Shown here: piece after piece, positions 1-10,960 of the stretch
How the letters are laid out: each line of letters starts with the position of its first letter
Numbering within the stretch: the first letter of the stretch is position 1
Assembly: GCA_035041965.1 (NCBI GenBank)
Contig: JAPYMA010002374.1
Coordinates: forward strand, 82,775-146,774
Origin: Anisakis pegreffii
Lineage: Eukaryota > Nematoda > Chromadorea > Rhabditida > Anisakidae
Direction: 5' to 3'
Length of the DNA: 64,000 nucleotides
The notes under the pieces: model-generated
What the model saw: the letters and a program-made list of their open reading frames with translations, nothing else
What the model was told of the DNA's origin: nothing
Databases searched by the model: none
Position numbers and translations under genes: made by a program

Positions 1-2550
1 GAAAATCCAACGGAAGAGGGTCATGCGATTTGCATGTTCCGTTCGATTATGTGCTTCGTAATGGATGTCGTCAAAAACTGAGAAAGGAACGAAAAACATT
101 TTGCACACGAAGAAAATTTGAATTCGCGAGTATTGCATGTGAGAGCAGCATTCATTGTGTGGCATTGTTAATGTTTTATTGAGAGATAAATGGTGAAAAT
201 TTCAGTAAGATTTTAAGTGTTCCAGTATAATTACTGCTGCTAGAATCTGTGAATGTAGTGATCAGTGTTCAGTGAATTTCTAATTTCAATGAATTTCTAA
301 TGTTCGTCGTTTATTAATTTATCAGATTGCACAAAATGTCCATCTATATTCTATATTCATTCGATTCATCCTTTTTCATATTGAAAACGACAAATTCGTG
401 AGCGTTAATAGTACTGTTATAGATGTGTATTCACTAGATTAATATGATATTATAATGTATAAATGTATCTTGTTCACACTTCCGAGAACGCATTCATTCG
501 TGCACACGACTAACGCCGCTCCAAAACTGCCGTCAATTGAGCGCAATGAAGTTTTCTGTAGGCGATATACAAGAAAAAACCACCGATCACGGCTCCACTT
601 AAGCAACATTATTTCGCGTACTTGCCGATCTTGACCTGAAGTCTTAATCTCGATTCCAAATGATAATCTGCCCGATGACTTCGACCTGCACTGATGAGAA
701 TGTGAAAAATTTAGGACGAATAGATGAATGTATAAATGATCTTGAGTTTTCACTACAAATGGAAATAGCCGCATAAAATTGTTATGGATTGATGACAACC
801 AAACGAAGATCGGTCGGTAATGTCCGATCGAAATCGCCCGGATTTCGAACTCCTACTGAACAATTTCCATGTTCGAGCACGACACCGAATTTTGGCATCT
901 CAAAAAGTGGAGTCGACCGGTTCCCAACCGGACCGAAACTTTTTTCGTTAACTGTCACTAGGTACACATAGCTACGAAAATCACTTAGTGACACATGTGA
1001 AAACGGTAAAACAAAGTGAACGAAATGTTTACTGTAAGGTATGGTATCGTACGGCATAGTATAATATCAAATAAATTAAGGGATATAATATTAATTAAAT
1101 AAAAATCCAAAATCAAAACGCCATATTCAACTCATAATTCACACAATCCTCAGCACTGTCCCATCACATCACAGTAATTTACACTGTTACTGAATCGAAT
1201 TACCATCGAAAGATCACGTTTCAAAATTCAATAAACGAACGAAATTTCAGTCAATAGTGGCGATATAAACTGAAATCAGTAAACATCCTTCAGCAATGGA
1301 TGAATCAAAAAATTGGAATATTATCGACTGAAACAACGAGATTCAATGAATATTCGCTCAGTTCACACTCACATCAGTTCATCGCAAACATACAAAAATA
1401 TAACACAAAACCAACTCTGACCGATAGCAAAACAAATAAAAAATCAAAAAATTTACATGAAATGATTGACGGATATTCAAAGCACAAGAGATGCTCACCA
1501 AAAAACAAACAAACATGATTGACGTTCCAAAGTTAAGGAATGAAAGTTGTTTGATTGAATTTATAAGTGAAATCTGTTAATATCTAAGCAGTGAATAATC
1601 AAAAAAAATCTAATAGTATTTTGAATGCCCACATAAAGCTATGAACTGAATATTGCCACCTATAAACCACATTAAAGATTCAGCAAATACACATCATTTA
1701 TACAAGTATATCATGCAAAACGGATTGCTCACTTGACCACGGCGATTTCCTAATGTTATCGAATGCACGCTGCATGGATACAACTGAAACTGGATGATCA
1801 ACACGGCAAGCTACTCATTTACACATCCAAATATGAACTACCTGTATTGCTATAAAACAATATCGATACTGAACAAATATATCAAACTAATAAACTTATA
1901 AAAAATCAACAAAATCGCTTTCAAAAAGAAAAAAAGAAAAACTCGAAGATAACATAAACGGAAGAGTCATTGATAGTTCAAATGAAATTCTATGGTAAAA
2001 TCATCAACGTGCACAATGGGGATGACACTATTTTGTCGAATATACAAAACCACATAATGACGGCAACGAAGTATGCAATGCTGCTGCGAGCAAACAATGC
2101 TTTTGGTCCTGATCTTCATCAGGTAATCGGATTAGGCGACGAGTATTGGTGGACGTTACGAGACGAATCTCTCGAGAATTACATTCTCCTTATTTTCTGA
2201 TGACTATATCCAAACTAATTTCTAGTGAATTGATAAACAATTAATGGAATGGAAACGATCAGCGCAACACAAAAATTTCTCATTTCGCAAATTTAGAACA
2301 TGAAAAAGGAATGCAAATACAATAAATGGATGAACAATTGATGAACCAAAAATTCAACTCGAAAACAAACGAAAATAACAACGCTCGAAATACACATCAA
2401 TCTGCATGAATAATTACAATAAAGCATAAAATTGCGATCGAATAATTCGAATGAATTCGTCGAAAAGTGCTGAAAACGAATCAACACACAACAAACATAA
2501 TAAACTACCGCACTGTGGCTGACATGGATCAATTTTCTATAATGGAACAA
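1..2550. other. AT-rich region without a supported gene
   Basis: Mostly AT-rich sequence with stops in all frames. Two short stretches (about 440-700 and 785-970) are open on one or both strands and richer in GC; they are listed separately. Nothing else recognisable is seen here. Confidence 0.5.
440..971 (-). other. Two exon-like open islands, function unknown
   Basis: On the minus strand, 971-785 and about 690-440 are open. The second follows an acceptor-like CAGTGCAG. The first is also open on the plus strand for about 60 codons, ending near a possible donor at TAG|GTACAC. Its base composition is clearly more GC-rich than the flanks. The two could be exons of one unidentified gene, or fragments of a repeat: the word GGTTGGGAACCGG resembles words in the element at 6472-6731. 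No protein family was recognised. Confidence 0.2.
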
Positions 2551-2556
2551 CGATCA

Positions 2557-2625
2557 TAAAAAGACTGTCTGAAAAAAGTCATTTCAGCGTGAAAGACCTC
2601 AGTAGACTTTCAGACAATCTTTTAT
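2557..2625. other. Stem-loop of about 68 nt, pre-miRNA-sized
   Basis: AAAAGACTGTCTGAAA in the left arm pairs with TTTCAGACAATCTTTT in the right arm with a single mismatch, followed by a short extra GTC/GAC pairing and a loop of about 24 nt. It lies about 240 nt beyond the dnj-14 stop codon, so it could lie in the 3' UTR or be independent. The arms are perfect enough to fold, but nothing shows that it is transcribed as a small RNA. Confidence 0.35.
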
Positions 2626-2865
2626 CATTTGTCAAAACACATCGCGAATAATTCTTCATTTCAAAAATAGGAGATTTGAATATTCAAGCAATGGATCAAC
2701 ACAAAGTAATTCGATAGAACGACAAAAGAATGAGCAAAGTGAAGCGTAAATGATGAACAGTGAATACTGCGAGTATATATGCTGTAATAATTGGAAGATT
2801 TCGAAAAGATTCCGTTAAAAATAACGATCAGTTGACTCCAAAAAAAAGGAGAATCACAGTCACAT

Positions 2866-4616
2866 CTACATGCCCGTCTCGCCGAGTGAACCATAATTTT
2901 TTCTCGAAGAAGAATCATTCAAATTTACCACCTTTTCAGAAGCAAATGTCTCACAATTTTCAGATGGTGGAGGAGGCATCGGAATCGGATTCGCACCATT
3001 CGCTGCCATAGGCGGTGATTCCGGTAGGCTCTCCTGGAACATCAGTATGATATTCATTTCTTGAACGCATCAATACAATTCGATGGATGACTCGTGGATA
3101 AATAAAAAACACATACTGAACAAGGAGCGTATAAAATTGATAAACAAAGCGGCAAAGTATAAGCAAAATTCACGGCTCATACCTCAGTCGAGGGTGCCGA
3201 AAAAGCGCCGCTATCCCGTGGTTGTTCGGTCACTATCGTTGGTGGTGAGTCTTCACCTTCATCACGATTAAAATCTGGTGGTACCTTCAAAAACGGCCAA
3301 TTCAATGAAAAGAAAATGGCACGAGTCGGCGACATGATTGGATATCGCCGTAGCGACTAAATTTTCAGGATTATCAGAACGACTGAATATATTTTGTGAA
3401 AGAACGCAGAAATCAGATTGCAAGTACGGTTGCAGTGAGATTGTTTTCAAAGTTTAAACTAAGTATTACCTCACTGAAATCTTCTTCTCTAGGTTTGTAT
3501 TTTCCACAACAAAAGTTACAACAACAATTACAGCAGAACAGACATCCACAGCAGCAGAAGAAACAGCAACATGTCGATAAACCACACAGTAAAAACGTCC
3601 ACTGAAATTTGTCAACTTTCAAAGTCATTTCATTTAAGTAACTAAGGTTCCGATGAGGAAGAATAAACGAGACATCAAACGGATTCGCATATCCACAACA
3701 ACCTTAAACTTTGAAAAGTCTTCCAGATGAATTCAAACTAATACTGGTATAAGCAGAATAGATTCTGGAGAACACTAATGATAATAATAAAAACCAAATA
3801 TAAAATTTTTGCGTCAATACAGTTGACACAAGGCAACATGCACATAAAAGACTTGAGGAAGGTCTGAAGAGTGATCAGATGAAAAAGGAGGCGAAATAAC
3901 CTTAAACCATGGTTTGAATGCAAGTCGCATAACGGTATCATCGTCACCAAACTGATCCAAGAGTCGCAAACCCATTTCGCCATATTCATCATAAACACGT
4001 CTTTTCGATGGATTTGAAAGAATTGTATGCGCATGGTTTATCTCTTTGAACTGAAAAACATTAGAGAACGTCATCATTTCTGTCCGATACTTAAACTAGG
4101 AACAGATACCGTTAAATCCAAATAAATCACTGAATGAATATAGTGTAACCAACCTTATCGGTTTTTTCTGGATCACCTTCAAGATTCTTATCAGGATGAT
4201 ATCTTAACGCAAGCTTTCGATACGCCCTTTTTATTTCCTCATCAGTGGCATTCTTTTGCACACCCAAAACATCATACAGATGAGTTCCTTTTGCACTGAA
4301 ACCAACAATAAATTTAAGATCAACACGTCAAATAAAAATAAGAAATCACCAATTTGACTGAATGTAGTAAATCTTCATCCCACTTTACTTAAATAAATCT
4401 ACTGTCTAGCAATAAGGTTTAATTGAGCGGACTTTCATAAATTTGGACATCGTTAGAGGTTTCGTTGTTAAGGACGACACTAAATGGCAACTGAAGAAAC
4501 AAATTGCAATAATGCAAAACTAACGATTCTTGTCTTTTGTAAGCACGTTGCCGAGGACTCGAGTTCCTACTAGCTGAAGGCGATTCAGGATTATCTGAGT
4601 CGTTGACTGACGGCAT
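2866..4616 (-). CDS. dnj-14: Cysteine string protein (DnaJ homolog, DNAJC5 / dnj-14)
   Basis: A synaptic-vesicle J-domain co-chaperone that works with Hsc70 to keep exocytosis proteins folded; the cysteine string is palmitoylated and anchors it to vesicle membrane. Six phase-consistent exons on the minus strand: 4616-4525, 4295-4154, 4050-3901, 3601-3470, 3284-3183 and 3033-2866, giving about 261 residues. The first exon is Ser-rich. Exon 2 carries the J domain start (LYDVLGV) and the HPD tripeptide in YHPDKN. Exon 3 completes the J domain ([20 protein letters not shown]). Exon 4 encodes the string, with about 15 cysteines in CC, CCC and single runs ending CCGKYKP. The last two exons are acidic and proline-rich (PMPPPPSE). 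The C-terminus is longer than in typical family members (roughly 200 residues). The acceptor of exon 5 (TTTTTGAAG) is weak. The last exon may read through as modelled to GETGM-stop, or splice at GTGGTA after residue EK. Confidence 0.93.
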
Positions 4617-5913
4617 CAGGGATGTGCACGAACGTGATAATTAGACAGTGTTCTTAGAAATGGCGGCTGATGAGAGCGTTCTGTTAGCACTGAAATGATT
4701 ACGATTCATTTACAAAAATTTCACAAGTTTGGACAAAATCAACCCTTTTAATGTGTTGCGTGAACCTTTTCTTTACGCTGTGAAAATTAACTAATTGTCT
4801 GTTGCGCACGAATTGCACGCTCAAAACGACATTCCATCTAAAGTTCTGAAAAAAAATCTCAACTGTAAATTTAAAACAAAAATTTCATTGCGTCAATGAT
4901 CTTTTTTGTTGCTGTCACAAATAGCCTATAGGCGTGCTCTAAACCAGCATCAATACAACACATACAGAGAGAGAGCGAGCATTGCATGTCATCTTCATGC
5001 ACACAAGACATTTTAAATCCTGCTAATTAGTTGCTTATTAGTGATTAGGATCGCTGAAAGTTAGGCAAAAATTATTTCTGTTTGTGTTCATAAGAATATG
5101 CATGGCGTTTGCAGAATGTACTCATTAAGAGCAGGTTGGAATGCCTTTCTAATGAATTAAATATTGACATCACAAGCTCAATTGTACATTCACACTTTGA
5201 TATCATGGTTCGTTTTCGTAACGAATAGTTTTTCATTTGAGCATGAAAAATGGTGAATGCGTGGGAAGCAGTTTTTAATTCATAATCAAGTGGGAATTCA
5301 AACGGAAAATGTGCAAATAAGTCAAGGTTGGATGAATTACTGATTGTGAATAAAAGCAATTGTGAAGAATAGGCATCTACTCAAACATCTATTGAAAAGG
5401 TCGAAAAGTGCAAATAATCAGCGAGTAATTCAGCTTAATTTTCGGTTCATTCAATGAGCACCGATTAGTGTGTTCGAAATGAATTGCTCTGAGGAATTTT
5501 CGCGTGTTTTCTTCATTCGAAACCATTTGCGCTCGTTCATATCGGTTGTGCAGATTAGATGTTCGGTTCGAAAGATTATCGTTCCTTTCGTCGATTTTCA
5601 CTTCATACTGCTCACAAGCTGTACAGTGACAGTGTTTCATTACAGTGACTGATATGGTTCGGACATTCATTTTCGGTCAATTGAAATTGCTGATTTTGAT
5701 GGATCACCTTGAAAAATTGAGAAGTTGATGAGAAGAGTTGAGTCGTTGCATGTCGAAAGGATTTCTTTTGTACAATATAAGAAGCAATAATAATTTGCGT
5801 GATGAAGTAGCAGGTGGTTTTCACTGATTTTATGTCTTACCATTTCATTTCGTGTCTCAGAGACGATGGAGTTTCTGTGCGCTCAGCAGTGATCGTTCAG
5901 AATCGCTACTTAT
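4617..5913. other. Upstream region of dnj-14, non-coding
   Basis: AT-rich, with a short GAGAGAGAGAG run near 4969. It probably contains the dnj-14 promoter, but no TATA box or trans-splice acceptor close to the ATG at 4616 is evident. No exon-like sequence is seen. Confidence 0.45.
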
Positions 5914-5949
5914 CATTTTTACTGATAAAATTTATTATCAGTAAAAATG
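5914..5949. repeat. Perfect 15-bp hairpin
   Basis: CATTTTTACTGATAA (5914-5928) and TTATCAGTAAAAATG (5935-5949) are exact reverse complements separated by 6 nt. Related words (TTATCATTTTCTCAGG, TTTTACTGATGAAA) follow within 80 bp. It could be a protein-binding palindrome or the remnant of a small transposon. Confidence 0.6.
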
Positions 5950-6471
5950 TATATTTTCTCAGGTAAACAATATTTCATTTTTCCAGTTATCATTTTCTCA
6001 GGTTTTACTGATGAAATAGTTTGATGACCATCACGTGTGCAATTGCCTGAAGCCGGTAGTGAATACTGACTTGTTTGCATGGTTTCATTTTTGAGGCACA
6101 TGATTCAGACTGCTTGTTCCTTTCTCAAATTGCCATTGAAAGAATCAAAGTTAAATGAAACGAAACTATTCCCATATTCCCCTTCGGTACTACTGTTGTA
6201 TGTGCATAACAAATTCAGAGATGGCTTCAGATGAAACGTCACATTTGTAGTTACAGATTAAATGAGAGCATAAATCAATTGTACGGTATGAATAGAGCGA
6301 ATGACGCATGAAAATTGTGCCGTCATTTGTAAATGACGTGCTGGATAATGATGAGTAGAAAGAAACTCTTTTTTTTACGGCAATCATAAGCTGACGAATC
6401 CGCCGCACGTAATCACTGTGTGCTGCATCCTCTTCAAATGGGTCAAAATAGTGCAGATGTTTGAGCAACCG

Positions 6472-6731
6472 GTGTTGGGTCGGTGATCACCGACGGTTTT
6501 TCGGTGCTCCCCGACCGTCGGTGAATACCGAATTGCGGTGATTGCCGGCCGGCCAGTCGGTGACCACTGACCATAACCGACAAGGCTTGCTCGGTCGGTG
6601 ACGGTGGCAAACCGATCGGCAACCGACCGATGCTCATCAAAATTATGCAGTCGGTGAATACCGAGTTGCGGTAATCACCGTTGGGGCTCTTGGTCAGTGA
6701 GCACTGAGAAAAATCATACGGTTCCCAACAC
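6472..6731. mobile_element. Small GC-rich non-autonomous element (MITE-like) with CGGTGA/TCACCG words
   Basis: About 260 bp, much more GC-rich than its surroundings. It is bounded by GTGTTGGG (6472-6479) and its reverse complement CCCAACAC (6724-6731). Inside, the motif GTCGGTGAATACCGA occurs twice (about 6517 and 6650), each followed by a matching TTGCGGT...ATCACCG-like tail. CGGTGA, TCACCG, ACCGAC and GTCGGT words occur throughout in both orientations, so the element can fold extensively on itself. There is no coding potential. A target-site duplication is not obvious, so the terminal repeat assignment is inference. Confidence 0.5.
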
Positions 6732-7011
6732 TAGGACCAACAAAGTTTGACTGGTTCCGACCAAACTTTCGATTTTCCATGATTTTGATGTTGCGCTTGG
6801 CTAAGAAACAGCCGAATAATTTCATGATCGCCATCACCCCAAAAACACCCGAATTTATGAAATCGATTCGATCGATTTTTGACCTCATTTAAAATTTGTT
6901 CCGATTGTAACCGTTCAGCTTCATTATTTGTTTCCACCTGAATAATCACGAAGATTACATCCGCTTGGAATGTCTAAGATTTCGTTTATTCCTTGAATTC
7001 ACAATATGTCA

Positions 7012-7135
7012 TATTGGGGTTGTGCGAGGGCGCATAGAAGTCGGGGATGGAGAGAATCGAGGACATTCCGGGGATGGCGACAGTCTTCAAAATATGGTCG
7101 GGAATGGGGACGCCGAATTCAGGGACTCTCGACAC
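7012..7135. repeat. GC-rich dispersed repeat fragment (copy 1)
   Basis: An island with GCATAGAAGTCGGGGATGG and other CGGGGATGG-type words. It shares the pattern GCATAGA-x-G-x-CGGG-xxx-GGAGA with the reverse complement of 20516-20672, so the two look like diverged copies of one repeat. Confidence 0.35.
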
Positions 7136-7290
7136 AACACTACGTTACATCAATTTTAGCGTGCTATGCGATGATATCTGACTGAGCAAACATCTTTGTG
7201 CGGTGATTGACTTTCATTAATGGTCAAGCAAGTGCCCAATGTCATTGTCGATTGATGTATCTTATCCAGATTAAAGATGATCATGTAGTG

Positions 7291-7299
7291 TTTTTTTAG
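7291..7299 (+). promoter_or_regulatory. Probable trans-splice (or 5' UTR) acceptor of the receptor gene
   Basis: TTTTTTTAG ends 14 nt before the ATG at 7314. A strong acceptor directly before a start codon with no coding exon upstream is typical of nematode spliced-leader addition. Confidence 0.45.
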
Positions 7300-7313
7300 C
7301 ACAATCCACAGTC

Positions 7314-10300
7314 ATGGCTAATAGTTTTTTCAAATTTGTGACACCAGACGGTATACCGGCCAACATCAGCGAATCATGTTCATATGCACACGATGGATTC
7401 GGTTGTGGTGAATTTCCATTCATTGATATCATAATGAAAACTTCATTGTTTTTCCAACACCGTTCTATTCTTTATTCAACGTTCTGCTGCCATTTTGAGT
7501 TGCTATCCTCAGGGAGAATCTCTTCTTCGACGAACATCTTTACAATGCAGAATTTTCCGAATTCATCCTTCATTGCGTTTTGATTTTAACTGTTAGAATT
7601 ATGTTGAAAATTTTCAGTCACAGTCGTCATTTCTTGTAGATGAACAAAAATCACTTCAAAAAACTCTCGTGCATCATTTTAAGCGGCCTAAATCACCAAA
7701 CATCATTTCAGGAGCTTTCTTCAGCAATATAATGAATTTATATATGATTGTCGCAGCACCTTCAGGATTTTTCGCGTCTGCAATCGTGTTGTTCATTTGC
7801 TTCACTCAACTACAACTCACTGATTCAGTAAATTTATATACAATACACGTATTCGTACCGCTGTTATTGCTCAGTTTTATTCAGATGATTGTCGAAGTTG
7901 AAGTTTACGCTGCCGAATATGGACTTTTCAGTCAAGTTCTAACGTAAGTGGACCATCAAATGAGCTGATTTTTTGATGAACGCTTCTTCTGACAATGAGA
8001 AAGAGAGGAGCTCAGCGATTTGACAACTCGATCGCATTGAAATTAAAAGCACTTTTGGTGTTAAGTGAGTGCTTTTAACACCAACAGAAAAACGATCATA
8101 ATTCATCGATTATAATTATAATTAATTCATTATAAGTAACCATTTTTAAAATTCCACATATAGCACAATTCACTGATGTTACTATAATAATTATATCTGC
8201 ACCGAAAAATCGCGAACATGCATTCGTTTCCATCAGAAATTCAGCAAAATTCGGCACTAATTGCATTAATTGTCAGTATCACGTCAGCGACTGTCATTGC
8301 AGGGCCCCTTCAATAATCAGTTAAGTTTTTTGAAGTGATTATAATCAGCTCTTGAATTTATCGAAGGAAGAAGGCACCGTAGTTTGTTGTGGAACTTTCC
8401 TAATTACCACATGGAATACCTAATTGAGGGAATTGTCATATGAATTCTAAATATGAAAATTTGTACTGTTGAAATAATCGAGCGTATCGCTGCAGCTTGG
8501 ATAACAGTCATTTGAATATGAATGAGTAAACACCTGGTCTAGGGATGTGCTGCATTGCACTTGTATTGCAATAAGCTGAATTTCATCGAGATGACCATCT
8601 CCTTTAATATTTCGTTCAGTTGATGTGCTCACAATCAGTTAATTTACGTTCTAATAGAAGCCACTCAAAGACCTCCTACATGGAAGTGTTCATTGCTTGT
8701 GAGATATTTTAAGGACAGTAACTTTCTCGGCATTAGTGTTCTTTGGCATGATCAACTGCTTAAACTTTCGTATTCTATCGGTGTTATTGATAGGATCAAT
8801 CTATTGTCTATACAAGTATCCAGTCGCTCATCGAAAATACTTCAGTGACAGGTAATCGATCTGCTGAATTTATGCCACTCTAGCAGACCATCCAATTAAC
8901 TCATACCGACTGCCATATAAGTATGAATGTTTTGTAACATAAAAGTATCGTATGAACCACAATGCAGACATTCCAGAAGCGATTGTGTTGCAGTATGTCG
9001 AATGGAACCTAAGAGACTTCTTCTCTACGATTCCTATTCAAAGACGTTATATATCCACAAAACAACTGAAAAGCTCTGAATTTGTAAAAGGGTCAATTGG
9101 ATAAAAAATTTATGTGCAAGCTCAGAGCTCAAGAAAACAACAGTACTGAGGCAACATACCTTAGCAAACTGTGATTAGTAGTCTGTATTGTAGATGAATG
9201 CATTCTCGACATTCATTTACAATTTTTTCATTTTGACCTTGAAGCACTGCTTCAAGCACGAGGTGGAATTCGTTTTTGATAGCAGTTATCAGAGTGGGAC
9301 GATTAAAGTCCACGATCATTCAACCAGCAAGAAAAATTACATCGATATTAGACCATTTTGAAATCAAATGAGTGTTCCATATGAAGCAATCACATGAATC
9401 CCGCTTCTCAATTTAATTTGAAAGTCGAGGTATACTTTGAGAAGTTCTTCAGAAATTGGCGTTATTATTTGATCGTATGCGACATAATTTTGTTCACATT
9501 CGGCACAGTGATGACGGTTTTAGCCGTTGATTTACCAAAATACATATACCAATGGGCTTTGATGCCGGTGTTTCTCGTCTTCTTCATTCCAACAATTCTG
9601 ATGACTTATTTGGTACCTTTCTTTTTGAATTCTGCTTATGTTACTAGTTCATATTTCATATGCACAACATCTGAAGCTGTACTGAGCACAGTTCAGGACG
9701 ACTCTCTGATCGAAGTGTTTGCTATTTCAAGCAAGAAATTCTCCCAAGTTCGATTGATCCTTCGATTCACAACAATTGATTATCGTTGCTTCAGGCTGTT
9801 CAATCGGCCGTTCAGTACTATCGAAACGGTAGTCGCAATAATAGTCAAGCGAAACTTCTCATCAGCACGATCGTCTACGTAACGCCAATGAATATCTTCT
9901 GCCTGCCTGGTTTCGGTAATTTTTGCATTCCAACTTTCCACATCGTTAGGTTGATAATTCCTTTATCAATCTATTTTCTCATTAATAATCCATTCGCATT
10001 CCCATATTGTTGCTTACACTTCAGTTCTAATCTTACTTAGTGGCATTCGTTGTGATCTCAGCGGTTAGTTTCAAGCAGTTCAATTGCAACCTGGAAATGC
10101 CAACGTCACAATTACTCATCAACATTTCCGTAGTATTTATTGATTTCTGAATGTTTTGAGCACAATTTCAGTGCTTGCGATCGTCACCATCTTTTCATTG
10201 CTGGGTAATTCGGACGAAAATTCCAGTAACGTGCTTACTATCTCTATGTTCGTACAGGTAATCGAATCCAAAAACGAATATTCATCATAAAACTGAAAAT

Positions 10301-10760
10301 AATTCATTTGGCGAGAACGCTACGAAATTTCGTTCGTTACTATCAACGACGACGGTAGTCGATCATGGAACACACACACACACACATTTTTCAATATTTC
10401 CTGAAATTACAGCACTAATGAAGATAATCGAGTGCTTTTATTACATAAACATAATGAGTTTGATTATGAACTGAGAATGATGACGACTGGCTGAAATGTG
10501 AGAACGCTAAACTGTTTTAGGCAATTCAACTACAGTTGAGTCCAGTGATTCTGATGATATCAACCGTGACATCGTTGCAAGTCTATAGGCAAGCATTCAA
10601 GAGTATGCTGCAAAGTTTGCTGCGCAAGGTCAATTGCTTCAAGACGAACAAACACGTTTCAGTGAAGACAATCCAATGCAATGTACAACCATCCAATTCA
10701 GTGGCGTGGTTGAACAGGAAGAGTACAGCCAGTCCAGTTTCAGAGAATGCAATCTGCTAG
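7314..10760 (+). CDS. Seven-transmembrane chemoreceptor-like protein (nematode serpentine receptor, class not assigned)
   Basis: Eight exons fit in frame: 7314-7407, 7640-7943, 8714-8851, 9453-9747, 9795-9915, 10041-10067 (or to 10129), 10172-10257 and 10521-10760. One intron is only 47 nt (9748-9794). The N-terminus has an N-glycosylation site (NIS) and no signal peptide. Hydrophobic segments follow in order: MIVAAPSGFFASAIVLFICF, HVFVPLLLLSFIQMIV, FSALVFFGMINCLNF with FRILSVLLIGSIYCLY, LIVCDIILFTFGTVMTVLAV, MPVFLVFFIPTILMTYLV, IVYVTPMNIFCLPGF with VAFVVISAV, and a last one ending QLSPVILMISTV. A basic tail (VYRQAFKSMLQSLLRK) follows, as in many nematode receptors. Length is about 434 residues, long for the group. 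The sixth junction is uncertain: the strong donor at 10130 puts the next exon one base out of frame, while the weaker GTTTCA donor at 10068 keeps the frame. The ligand is unknown; expression in sensory neurons would be usual. Confidence 0.7.
10371..10386. repeat. (CA)8 microsatellite
   Basis: Eight CA units within the last intron of the receptor gene. Confidence 0.9.
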
Positions 10761-10949
10761 ACGCAAAAAAAATGAACTTCATCAGCAATCAAATGTCTTG
10801 AATAATCGCTTTGAAGACATTAAGCCGACTTCGCATCCGTTAATCATATTCATTTCTTCTCATTATCAGCACTTACTGTCGTATTATTCGAACATTTTCA
10901 TCAATGATCGTTTCCGTATTTCGCTTTGTAATCACTGCATATACTAAAA

Positions 10950-10955
10950 AATAAA
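10950..10955 (+). terminator. Polyadenylation signal of the receptor gene
   Basis: AATAAA lies 190 nt after the stop codon at 10760 and is the first good match downstream. Confidence 0.45.
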
Positions 10956-10960
10956 TTAAA

